Origin: Gammaproteobacteria bacterium
GTDB lineage: Bacteria; Pseudomonadota; Gammaproteobacteria; Enterobacterales; Alteromonadaceae
Assembly (NCBI GenBank): GCA_023380515.1
Contig: JAMCRH010000313.1
Span: 1-5,876 of the forward strand
Reading direction: 5' to 3'
DNA: 5,876 nt
Every line of letters begins with the position of its first letter. Position 1 is the first letter of the stretch. Below the pieces are notes generated by a model. That model saw only the letters and a list, made by a program, of their open reading frames with translations, had not been told where the DNA came from and made no database searches. Of the stretch, positions 1 to 5,873 are shown in pieces. A program made the translations under genes and the position numbers.

Positions 1-111
1 AAGCGTAGTTGTCGTCGTTTGCAACTATAAGTTTGAGGCTTTTTACGAGGCCAGCCTCACCTCGGCATGCACCTTGAGCTTTATATATCCCGTCGAATCC
101 TAATCAGCCCC
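1..111 (-). ncRNA. ssrA: tmRNA (transfer-messenger RNA), 5' part, cut by the window edge
   Basis: Read on the minus strand, the RNA begins at 111 with GGGGCTGATT, followed by GGATTCGACGGG, the hallmark 5' end of bacterial tmRNA (tRNA-like acceptor and D-like region). AAGGTGCATGCCGAGG follows, and then pseudoknot PK1. PK1 is visible as two interleaved stems: CGAGG (64-60) with CCTCG (50-46), and TGAGGCT (59-53) with AGCCTCA (40-34). The resume codon is GCA at 22-20, and the tag frame reads GCA AAC GAC GAC AAC TAC GCT: A-N-D-D-N-Y-A. With the alanine carried by the tRNA part, the tag would begin AANDDNYA, as known in Shewanella-type bacteria. tmRNA with SmpB rescues stalled ribosomes and tags the unfinished protein for proteolysis. 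The remaining tag codons, PK2-PK4 and the 3' acceptor half lie outside the window. The identification is secure because both sequence and pseudoknot pairing fit. Confidence 0.96.
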
Positions 112-122
112 TGATGTTGTTC

Positions 123-143
123 ACAGTATACCTAAACTACTGT
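123..143 (-). promoter_or_regulatory. Probable ssrA promoter -10 region with overlapping inverted repeat
   Basis: On the minus strand TATACT (130-125) is a good sigma-70 -10 hexamer (5 of 6). It lies 13 nt before the mature tmRNA 5' end, which fits a transcript starting a few bases upstream and trimmed by RNase P. No convincing -35 hexamer stands at 16-18 nt. The -10 sits in an inverted repeat, ACAGTA-N9-TACTGT (143-123). The arms are in the order CAG...CTG, the opposite of a LexA box. Confidence 0.5.
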
Positions 144-216
144 ATGAACGCTATGGAAATTGCGCTTCCAACTTCTTCGCGTCCCTATTCCCTATATTGG
201 GTTAAAAAACTTAATT

Positions 217-528
217 TCAAGCGGCCGCACTGTCTTTTTCAACGGTGCTCTCTGCTTCTGCTTTCCCTTCAGTTTTGGCTTTCGCCTTTTTCGGTTTTGC
301 TTTCTTCGCGCCAAGTGCAATCAAAAGCTCTTCTCGCTCTTTAGCTAAGAACATCGCAAGATCTTCGATTTGTTGATCGTGACTACATAGTTCGCTGCGT
401 TCCAACAACGGCATGAGTTCCTCTGCCATGTCCAACATTTTATCGTAGGCATCGGCTTCAGCCTTGGAAGTAAAGGTCATTTTCTGCTCCCCATTGCGAA
501 CTACGAGATATTGCGTGACGACTGCCAT
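217..528 (-). CDS. yebG: YebG family DNA damage-inducible protein
   Basis: This 103-residue protein has the YebG hallmarks: start M-A-V, a short beta strand (about residues 5-11), then the conserved K-M-T-F-T-S-K-x-E-A-D-A-Y-D-K-M-L-D stretch (16-33). A helical middle follows (34-72). The family is small (E. coli YebG is about 96 residues), soluble and cytoplasmic. It is induced by DNA damage through LexA, and its molecular function is not established. The C-terminal tail is unusual: lysine/alanine-rich at 74-86 (K-K-A-K-P-K-K-A-K-A-K), then acidic/alanine-rich to the end, probably disordered. The ATG at 528-526 is supported by AAGGGG (539-534), 5 nt upstream. A perfect CTG-N10-CAG LexA box lies 28 nt upstream of the start codon. 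The gene stands alone between the nuclease terminator and ssrA, with 105 nt between its stop and the tmRNA 5' end. Confidence 0.93.
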   Translation of the reverse strand: MAVVTQYLVVRNGEQKMTFTSKAEADAYDKMLDMAEELMPLLERSELCSHDQQIEDLAMFLAKEREELLIALGAKKAKPKKAKAKTEGKAEAESTVEKDSAAA

Positions 529-554
529 GCTTGCCCCTTGTGTTGAATTCTGAA

Positions 555-574
555 TACTGGCTATTTATACAGTA
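555..574 (-). promoter_or_regulatory. LexA (SOS) box over the yebG -10
   Basis: The plus strand reads TACTGGCTATTTATACAGTA. This contains CTG (557-559), ten A/T-rich bases and CAG (570-572), flanked by TA on both sides, matching the gammaproteobacterial LexA operator. It covers the proposed yebG -10 hexamer, so bound LexA would block RNA polymerase. yebG is a known LexA regulon member in E. coli, which supports the call. Confidence 0.9.
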
Positions 575-592
575 TTTAATTTAGCAAGACAA
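564..592 (-). promoter_or_regulatory. yebG sigma-70 promoter
   Basis: On the minus strand -35 TTGTCT (592-587) and -10 TATAAA (569-564) are separated by exactly 17 nt. The -10 lies inside the LexA box. The -35 overlaps the far end of the T-rich tract of the preceding nuclease terminator. Transcription would start around 557-555, leaving a leader of roughly 30 nt. Confidence 0.75.
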
Positions 593-620
593 GAAAAAAG
601 CGAGGCTCTCACCTCGCTTT
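588..620 (-). terminator. Intrinsic terminator after the extracellular nuclease gene
   Basis: Read on the minus strand, AAAGCGAGG (620-612) pairs without mismatch with CCTCGCTTT (605-597) around the six-base loop TGAGAG. The run TTTTTTCTTG follows. It starts 31 nt after the nuclease stop codon. On the plus strand the same stem is followed only by TTTCATTCG, so it looks mainly one-directional. Confidence 0.9.
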
Positions 621-651
621 CATTCGTTCACTGCCGTCTTACTTTCGCCAA

Positions 652-3600
652 CTAACGACGTTGGCCTTGGCCTACGCGACAATTTGGTAATGGTAAGTTT
701 TTACCACGTGGGTGTGCTGGGCGGTTAGCAATACCCGGTGCACACGCAATCGTCGTGTTCAGTTCAATCACCAACGGATCATGATCAGATGAGGCAAATG
801 CATCCGGGCTATAGAACTCGGCTGGCTGCCAAAGAGAACTTTGCGGTAAACGTTCGCTGTATCCAAATGCAGGCGTTTCGTCCGCATTAATTTTCCATGA
901 CCGTGCGTCAACGACGTAACCGAGGAAATCAGCGTTAGCAAAGGCGTGATCCAAACTACCTGCTTCACCCATAAAGGTATAGCTATACACTTCTGGGCTG
1001 TTGTCATTCGCGTGAATCGCCAAGTTCGTCCAACCAGCAGCCATTAAGGTCGTTAATGGATCTTCCATGGCATAGGCGTTGAAATCACCAAGAATAATCT
1101 GGGCATGTACACCAGTCGCTGTTGGATCAGTCGCTAACCAGCGATCTAATGCACCCGCTGATTTAGTGCGCCATTCATTCCAACAACCTTGACCATCGCC
1201 ATTATCGCTGTTTGCACTTGAACCCGACGGGCAAGAGCTTTTCGCGCGCAGGTGAACACCTACTGCGGTAAACGCAAACCCGTTTGCTGTGACGAACGAC
1301 TGCGCTAATGCTGGGCGTTGACGTGAGTCATCAAAGTCTGGGTCAACGGCTGCCGTTAATACCGCATAGTTACCCAGTAATTCCACGCGACTGGTGCGGA
1401 AGATAAAAGCTGGCTTAATCGCGTCGGTACCAAGATAACCAGTAGCCAAATAAGCCCAGTCGTTATGCTGGTCAACTGCGTTCAAACGGTTGACTAACAT
1501 CTCGAGCGTAGCATCGGTCGCATCGTTTTCAATTTCAGTTAATGCAATCACGTCGGCTTGCAGCGCCACAATCGCGGCACTCACTTTAGCCAATTGACGG
1601 TCAAGTTCATTCGCGTTCGTCGCACCGCGGCACCCTAATGCATTTGGACCACACACTGCACCCGGCTGTGTTAAGGTGGCAAACAGGTTTTCTACGTTGT
1701 AAGTGGCAACTCGGAAGTCGCCCTGAGCCTTCAGTTCTGGGGCGTCAGTGCGAGGATTTTCGTCAGTGATAAAGCGCGGCGTGCTCTCGCTGCGTAAACG
1801 ATAAGCGCCAAACGCGTAGCCCATCACTGCTTCAAAACCCGGTTCAATCGAGAAACCATTACGAATCGAATTCGTTGCCGACAATTCAGAAACGTTATCG
1901 GCACCGGTCATAAATGGTGTGCGATACGAGCCTGAGCGGGCGTTATCAATGATTAAGCGGTTTTGCGCATTCGCTTGGGCTTGTGCCTGTACGTCTTCAC
2001 CTGGCAACGCGACTTGCGTTGGTGCGAACAACCGGCCATTTGACACAGTAAACTCACCAAAACGAGCAACGTTGTATACGTCAGACACCGTCAGCTCTTG
2101 GCTAGTCGTGACTAACATACCGGCGACCGACTCCAGATCAAGCAAGCTGTTCACTGGCAGCTCAACTGCAACTGGAGTAACTTGGTCAAGTTGATAAGAA
2201 GCACAGACAGCGACATCGGTAACATCCTGAATTTGTGTATGACCAAAGAACTCACTCACGGTACCGGCAACGCGCACACGGTCACCAACTTCGACGTGCA
2301 CACCAAAGCCATTGTCATAGACAAATACGCCTTCCGAAGTGAACGGATTATCGTCGTGATGTTGGTCTGCTTCTTGTAGGTAGAAACCGCCTAAACCGCC
2401 GTTAAATGTATCTTGGAAGTCCGCAATAACAATCGCTTCAACTTGCACAAACGCACCTTGCATTGGGCTCTGGAAGCCCGCACCTTGTAATTGGTGAATA
2501 CGATTCACTTCATTACCACATTGGAAGGTCGCAAGGTTATTTTGCACATCAGCGGTTACTTCAAAGTTAGCCAAGCGCCAAGTGCTACAGTTACCTTCGT
2601 CGAAGGCGTAACGGAAGGCAATATAGGCCTCGCCTGATTCTTGCTGTAGCACGTCAAAATCACCAAAACGCACTGGCGCGTTGTTGGTCGTGAAATCATC
2701 GCGAGTGATCGTCGTGATTAACGTCCAATCGCTGGTATCAATCACACCTGAACCGTCATATGAGGTTGAGTAGTAAACTTCAAGACCATTGGTGCCGCCA
2801 AAACCTCGGGCAACATCAAACGCAACGCGCTCACCTGTGGTGTTATCAAGTGAAAACGCCGGTGAAATCATCCACGCTTCGCTATCACGGCAACTACCAC
2901 CAACAAATGACGACATGTTCACATTGGCAAATGAGCCATCCCAACTCCACTGGTCAACGCCGTTCAGTGTGACATTGCTCCAGCCGCGCGCAAACGGGTC
3001 ATCGGCGAAATCACGATTGTAAACAGTCATGCGCGTTAAGCTTTCAAAGCTCACGCCAGAAATCAGAATATTGTCTAAGCGGTTATTCCCGTTAGCAGCC
3101 GTAGCACCATCGAACGTCACGCGAATATAAATCACGTCTTGGTCGTTCAACTCTGTCACCGCCGACAAGTCATACGACAACGAAATAAAGGTGTTATTGC
3201 GTTCGCTGTGCTGGGCAAACTCTTGATAGTTCACACCATCAGTTGACCACTCGAGAGTACGCGTGTCGAAACCTGTGCTCGTCGAACGCCAGCCGTAGCT
3301 AAAGCGAATATCTTGAAAACCAACTGTGCTTGTTTCAAAGACGACCTGGGCGCCATTATTGGCGAGACCTTGGCCTGCAAGAATTGATAGTGATTGCCCT
3401 GCCACATAACCGTCTAAGCGGTTCTGGGTGCTACCGGCAAATGCTGCAAGTGAGCGATAAACGCCGTCCTCATCTAGCGTTTCATCAAAGTTTTGAAGGT
3501 ACAACAAGCCTTCGCCAACATCAGCCTGCTGTGGGAACGAACTTGGCGTAAAACCGTTGCCGCCAGTTGCAAGCTGATTACTATTTTGTGCCCAATAGGC

Positions 3601-3666
3601 GATGGGTGTCTCTGCCCATGAGGGCACGGTGAAACACAGAAGTACGACTGCGATGAGTAATCTCAT
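652..3666 (-). CDS. Secreted ExeM/NucH-like multidomain endonuclease
   Basis: The 1004-residue protein probably degrades extracellular DNA. A signal peptide (M-R-L-L-I-A-V-V-L-L, residues 1-18, cleavage after S-W-A) indicates Sec export. Two beta-sandwich-like segments (about 19-205 and 212-371, the second resembling choice-of-anchor/cleaved-adhesin domains) precede a YhcR-type OB-fold (about 378-490). A linker leads to a C-terminal endonuclease/exonuclease/phosphatase domain (about 651-970). Its active-site motifs are intact: N657 and N660 (N-V-E-N), E711 (L-T-E-I-E-N-D), H805 (V-H-L-R-A-K), D861 and N863 (G-D-F-N), D906-H907 (S-L-D-H) and D961-H962 (S-S-D-H-D-P). The G-D-G-Q-G-C-W-N segment (about 823-830) is typical of ExeM/NucH. 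The protein ends in a basic tail with a Cys pair and no membrane segment. An in-frame TTG at 3738 would add 24 residues, but it lies inside the proposed Pho box. The ATG at 3666 has AAGGA 10 nt upstream and puts the signal peptide at the N-terminus. Confidence 0.92.
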   Translation of the reverse strand: MRLLIAVVLLCFTVPSWAETPIAYWAQNSNQLATGGNGFTPSSFPQQADVGEGLLYLQNFDETLDEDGVYRSLAAFAGSTQNRLDGYVAGQSLSILAGQGLANNGAQVVFETSTVGFQDIRFSYGWRSTSTGFDTRTLEWSTDGVNYQEFAQHSERNNTFISLSYDLSAVTELNDQDVIYIRVTFDGATAANGNNRLDNILISGVSFESLTRMTVYNRDFADDPFARGWSNVTLNGVDQWSWDGSFANVNMSSFVGGSCRDSEAWMISPAFSLDNTTGERVAFDVARGFGGTNGLEVYYSTSYDGSGVIDTSDWTLITTITRDDFTTNNAPVRFGDFDVLQQESGEAYIAFRYAFDEGNCSTWRLANFEVTADVQNNLATFQCGNEVNRIHQLQGAGFQSPMQGAFVQVEAIVIADFQDTFNGGLGGFYLQEADQHHDDNPFTSEGVFVYDNGFGVHVEVGDRVRVAGTVSEFFGHTQIQDVTDVAVCASYQLDQVTPVAVELPVNSLLDLESVAGMLVTTSQELTVSDVYNVARFGEFTVSNGRLFAPTQVALPGEDVQAQAQANAQNRLIIDNARSGSYRTPFMTGADNVSELSATNSIRNGFSIEPGFEAVMGYAFGAYRLRSESTPRFITDENPRTDAPELKAQGDFRVATYNVENLFATLTQPGAVCGPNALGCRGATNANELDRQLAKVSAAIVALQADVIALTEIENDATDATLEMLVNRLNAVDQHNDWAYLATGYLGTDAIKPAFIFRTSRVELLGNYAVLTAAVDPDFDDSRQRPALAQSFVTANGFAFTAVGVHLRAKSSCPSGSSANSDNGDGQGCWNEWRTKSAGALDRWLATDPTATGVHAQIILGDFNAYAMEDPLTTLMAAGWTNLAIHANDNSPEVYSYTFMGEAGSLDHAFANADFLGYVVDARSWKINADETPAFGYSERLPQSSLWQPAEFYSPDAFASSDHDPLVIELNTTIACAPGIANRPAHPRGKNLPLPNCRVGQGQRR

Positions 3667-3704
3667 GACAGGATTTTCCTTGTTTTTATGGTTGAAGTGT
3701 CGAG

Positions 3705-3710
3705 AGAGTA
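3705..3710 (-). promoter_or_regulatory. Possible -10 hexamer of the nuclease promoter
   Basis: TACTCT on the minus strand matches only T-A....T of the consensus. It stands 10 nt downstream of the Pho box and 38 nt upstream of the ATG. No good -35 lies at 16-18 nt, as expected for an activator-dependent promoter. A TATAGA further upstream (around 3739-3744) is an alternative. Confidence 0.4.
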
Positions 3711-3720
3711 ACCGATCATG

Positions 3721-3738
3721 GTTACAAAAAGGTGACAA
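3721..3738 (-). promoter_or_regulatory. Candidate Pho box (PhoB site) of the nuclease gene
   Basis: The minus strand reads TTGTCAC-CTTT-TTGTAAC: two 7-base direct repeats with a 4-base spacer, the 11-base periodicity of PhoB sites (consensus CTGTCAT-A/T-rich 4 bases-CTGTMAY). Ten bases after it comes TACTCT (3710-3705), a weak -10. That is the usual spacing where PhoB replaces the -35. A start near 3698 would leave a leader of about 30 nt. The pattern is seen directly; regulation by phosphate is inferred. Confidence 0.6.
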
Positions 3739-3806
3739 TTCTATAGGGATCTTCCCTCTAAAACCTTATAACAAGGATCATAGTTTGCTGATTTATTGTG
3801 CTAGAG

Positions 3807-3825
3807 GTGCTGGTTAAACCGGCAC
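3807..3825. other. Stem-loop downstream of wrbA, without a proper U tract
   Basis: The plus strand GTGCTGGT-TAA-ACCGGCAC folds into 8 pairs, one of them G-U, with a 3-base loop. On the minus strand, the direction of wrbA transcription, that pair becomes a C-A mismatch and only CTCTAGCAC follows, so termination there would be inefficient. On the plus strand TTGTTT follows, but no plus-strand gene ends here. The rest of the 198-nt wrbA-nuclease gap holds the nuclease promoter region and nothing else recognised. Confidence 0.35.
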
Positions 3826-3864
3826 TTGTTTAGCCGTTCCGACATGTTCGCGCGCGACTGGTGT

Positions 3865-4464
3865 TCAATTGGCCAATTTCTTCGCAATATTTGCCAAGTG
3901 CTCACCTTGAAAACGCGCACCAGCAAGTTCCAGTTCCGACGGTTGTCGCTTGCCATCCCCACCAGCAATGGTACTGGCTCCATAAGGGCTGCAGCCTGTT
4001 ACTTGGTCTAAGACCATTTGCCCGGTAAAGCTGTAGGGTAAGCCAACAATCACAAAACCAAAGTGCAGGAGCACGGTATGGAAGTTCAACAACGTACTCT
4101 CTTGTCCACCGTGTTGAGTAGCACTTGAGGTGAACACCCCTGCCGCTTTACCAATCAGTTCACCGTTCGCCCACAACCCACCACATTGATCGAGAAAGTT
4201 CTTCATTTGCGCTGCCATCATGCCAAAGCGAGTCGGCGCACCAAACAAAATCGCATCGTATTGGCTAAGTTCTTCTGGTTTTGCGAGCGGTGCTTGCTGA
4301 TCAAGGTGATAACCTGAACGCACTGCAACGTCGCTCGGAACTAGCTCTGGCACACGCTTGACGTCAACTTGCGCGCCCGCCGCTTGCGCTCCCTGCGCGG
4401 CTGCATAAGCCATTTGCTCAACATGCCCATAGCTGGAGTAATACAGAACCAAAATTTTTGCCAT
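3865..4464 (-). CDS. wrbA: NAD(P)H:quinone oxidoreductase, WrbA family
   Basis: This flavodoxin-fold enzyme binds FMN and reduces quinones by two electrons, avoiding semiquinone radicals. It is cytoplasmic and usually tetrameric. The 199 residues match the family length (E. coli WrbA is 198). Visible signatures are the FMN phosphate loop Y-S-S-Y-G-H (9-14), F-G-A-P-T-R-F-G (74-81) with the following [13 protein letters not shown] (86-98), S-A-T-Q-H-G-G-Q-E (114-122), and the C-terminal [18 protein letters not shown] (159-176). A TTG at 4479 would add five residues, but its first codons are the ribosome binding site itself (GGAG at 4477-4474, 9 nt from the ATG). The ATG at 4464, giving the family start [10 protein letters not shown], is therefore chosen. 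A 111-nt gap separates it from the GNAT-C39 gene. It could have its own promoter or be read from that gene; no clear promoter was found. Confidence 0.95.
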   Translation of the reverse strand: MAKILVLYYSSYGHVEQMAYAAAQGAQAAGAQVDVKRVPELVPSDVAVRSGYHLDQQAPLAKPEELSQYDAILFGAPTRFGMMAAQMKNFLDQCGGLWANGELIGKAAGVFTSSATQHGGQESTLLNFHTVLLHFGFVIVGLPYSFTGQMVLDQVTGCSPYGASTIAGGDGKRQPSELELAGARFQGEHLANIAKKLAN

Positions 4465-4523
4465 GTTGCCGATCTCCAATTGATTGTTTTTAAGATCGAG
4501 AGCACGCGTTAACCGTGTCCTCG

Positions 4524-4575
4524 TAAGCTCTTCATTAAGCTCGCATGAACGCCAAAGGTTTGCAAATTCGCCAAA
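4524..4575. repeat. Two pairs of short direct repeats upstream of wrbA
   Basis: On the plus strand TAAGCTC occurs at 4524-4530 and 4536-4542, 12 bases apart start to start. CGCCAAA occurs at 4550-4556 and 4569-4575, 19 apart. They fill most of the gap between wrbA and the upstream gene. They could be regulator sites, but each is only seven bases long and chance is not excluded. No terminator is seen in the gap. Confidence 0.3.
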
Positions 4576-5682
4576 TTATTCGGGGTTTTCACTCAAAACG
4601 ATAGCCGCTCGTAATCGATTCGCGCCGTAAGCAAAAGCTTTATCAAAGGTACTGCGCGGAATCGGCAAATACTGCCGTTCGGTGATGGTTTGCCACGGTA
4701 ACAAGTCATCATCTGGGTCGTTGATGTAGACATATTCGTCATCGATGGCGGTAATGAGTACCCAATGCGGGGCTTTAGAGCGGTCAAACTGATACGTGCT
4801 GATGAGGCCGATAATCAAGCGGCCACGTTCTAAATCTTTCGCCAACAAGTTCAGACTGTAGTCACGAACTTTGATTTTCACCCCAGCAGCTTTTAGTGCA
4901 GCAATATCCACTTCTTGCACGCGACTCATCACTTGCCGCTTTTCTTCATTACGCACCGAGTCCAGCAACACCGGACCAGCTTGATTACTCCAAACCGTCA
5001 CCCCAAGGCCACGTTTTAAGGCTGCTCGCGCCAACCCATGCGGTCCACAGCCACCATGACCTGAGGTCATATAAATTGTGGTGGCCTCCCGCCAAATCTC
5101 GAGTTCTTCATGTTGAGGCTGAGCGACCGGTTCGCGAAACCAAGCCAAGGCCATTAGCAAACTTGCTGGCCCACAAGTAAACGGTGTGCTTTGCGTCAAG
5201 TGAGGAACTAAGCGTGGTACCCGTGACGAGTCGAAGAAATGCAGCTGCTTTTGTAACACTAAAGCATCGGAATGGTCATCGTAGTAATCGCTGCGCAACC
5301 CAAGGTGCACAAAACCAAACGCATGAAAGAAGTCGAGCACTTGGTCTTGGTCTGCTTTCACTTCCGTCCGCAAAAACAAACAATGTTCGTCTTGCCCGCG
5401 TTCAATACACCAAGCCATGAGTGCACGCCCGTGCCCATGCCCTTGATGAGCAGGATCAACCGCAAACGAATATAAACGACACAGTTTTGTGGCTTGGCGA
5501 AACAGCAGAATTGCATAACCAATGACCTTGTCGTCAACTTCAACCACCACAAAGTCAGCATGTTCGTGCTGAATAAAACGCCGAAAACTACGCTTGCTCA
5601 TTGCGTCATAAGGGAAACAGGCCAAGTCAATGGGCAGTAACGCAGCAATATCTTTACTTTCGGCAGGTCGAATGACGGCCAT
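4576..5682 (-). CDS. GNAT N-acetyltransferase fused to a C39-like cysteine peptidase
   Basis: This 368-residue protein has two catalytic-looking halves and no signal peptide or membrane segment. Residues 1-146 form a RimI-like GNAT domain: I-R-P-A start, the strand F-A-V-D-P (73-77), and the acetyl-CoA pyrophosphate loop Q80-G-H-G-H-G-R-A-L-M (80-89). Residues about 155-345 look like a C39/papain-like peptidase: Q164 (oxyanion), nucleophile C170 in T-P-F-T-C-G-P-A-S-L-L, H306 (A-P-H-W-V-L-I) and D322 (I-N-D-P-D-D-D) complete a Cys-His-Asp triad. A second C-G-P-H-G-L motif lies at 212-217. Such fusions are annotated in many gammaproteobacteria as 'GNAT family N-acetyltransferase/peptidase C39 family protein'; I know of no established substrate. 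From general knowledge, relatives often lie near RimK-like ATP-grasp ligases, but none is visible here. The ATG at 5682 is supported by AAGGGA (5693-5688), 5 nt upstream. Confidence 0.88.
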   Translation of the reverse strand: MAVIRPAESKDIAALLPIDLACFPYDAMSKRSFRRFIQHEHADFVVVEVDDKVIGYAILLFRQATKLCRLYSFAVDPAHQGHGHGRALMAWCIERGQDEHCLFLRTEVKADQDQVLDFFHAFGFVHLGLRSDYYDDHSDALVLQKQLHFFDSSRVPRLVPHLTQSTPFTCGPASLLMALAWFREPVAQPQHEELEIWREATTIYMTSGHGGCGPHGLARAALKRGLGVTVWSNQAGPVLLDSVRNEEKRQVMSRVQEVDIAALKAAGVKIKVRDYSLNLLAKDLERGRLIIGLISTYQFDRSKAPHWVLITAIDDEYVYINDPDDDLLPWQTITERQYLPIPRSTFDKAFAYGANRLRAAIVLSENPE

Positions 5683-5723
5683 TCAAGTCCCTTGGGTTAG
5701 TGGTGAACCAGCTTGAAACAACT

Positions 5724-5752
5724 ATTGGACGCTCTTTTTGCGAGGCCGGCAA
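5724..5752 (-). promoter_or_regulatory. Weak candidate promoter for the GNAT-C39 gene
   Basis: On the minus strand TTGCCG (5752-5747) and TCCAAT (5729-5724) are 17 nt apart, each matching 4 of 6 consensus bases. The -10 is about 42 nt upstream of the ATG. No better pair was found in the 194-nt region up to the window edge. Confidence 0.3.
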
Positions 5753-5782
5753 GAGGTCGGATGAAAAAATTTCTCTTTTCGA

Positions 5783-5811
5783 TTCAAGTACTGCCCCGCT
5801 GCTGTTAAAAT
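5783..5811 (+). promoter_or_regulatory. Divergent promoter for a gene beyond the right edge
   Basis: TAAAAT (5806-5811) matches 5 of 6 bases of the -10 and is preceded by TG at 5803-5804, giving an extended -10 (TG-T-TAAAAT). A modest -35, TTCAAG (5783-5788), lies exactly 17 nt upstream. The strong ribosome binding site at the window end shows that a plus-strand gene follows. Confidence 0.6.
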
Positions 5812-5830
5812 ATGCGCCCGACACCGCCAC

Positions 5831-5854
5831 TTGCCGTTTGGCAATAATCCGGCA
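5831..5854 (+). other. Mutually exclusive hairpins in the leader of the right-edge gene
   Basis: TTGCC (5831-5835) pairs with GGCAA (5840-5844) over the loop GTTT. Alternatively TGCCG (5832-5836) can pair with CGGCA (5850-5854). The two overlap, so only one can form at a time. They sit between the proposed promoter and the ribosome binding site. The stems are only 5 bp, so a regulatory role is speculative. Confidence 0.3.
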
Positions 5855-5865
5855 CACCCAGCCTT

Positions 5866-5873
5866 AAAGAGGA
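5866..5873 (+). promoter_or_regulatory. Ribosome binding site of a plus-strand gene starting past the window
   Basis: AAAGAGGA is a strong Shine-Dalgarno sequence, and only three bases remain after it. The start codon is therefore expected within a few bases beyond 5876. Nothing of the gene itself can be seen. Confidence 0.6.

Noticed and set aside
34..64. Rho-independent terminator in the overlapping hairpins
   Set aside because: There is no T tract at the right place, and the two interleaved stems are exactly pseudoknot PK1 of tmRNA.
123..143. Second LexA box before ssrA
   Set aside because: The arms are ACAGTA...TACTGT, so CAG comes before CTG. A LexA box needs CTG-N10-CAG.
196..219. Terminator after yebG (CTTG-AAAT-TAAG followed by T6 on the minus strand)
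   Set aside because: The stem has only four weak pairs including a wobble, too unstable for a convincing terminator; read-through toward ssrA remains possible.
114..348. Plus-strand reading frames over the ssrA promoter and the end of yebG
   Set aside because: They are antisense to a recognised gene, have no ribosome binding site and resemble no known protein; they are shadows.
3667..3738. Extension of the nuclease to a TTG start at 3738 (24 extra residues)
   Set aside because: It has no ribosome binding site, would place 24 charged residues before the signal peptide, and the TTG is part of the proposed Pho box. The ATG at 3666 has AAGGA and starts directly with the signal peptide.
4465..4479. 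Extension of WrbA to a TTG start at 4479
   Set aside because: The extra codons are the ribosome binding site of the ATG at 4464, and WrbA proteins start with M-A-K-(I/V)-L-V-L-Y-Y-S.
5654..5857. Minus-strand 67-residue frame upstream of the GNAT-C39 gene
   Set aside because: It crosses the promoter region, overlaps the GNAT-C39 start in another frame and has no recognisable features.
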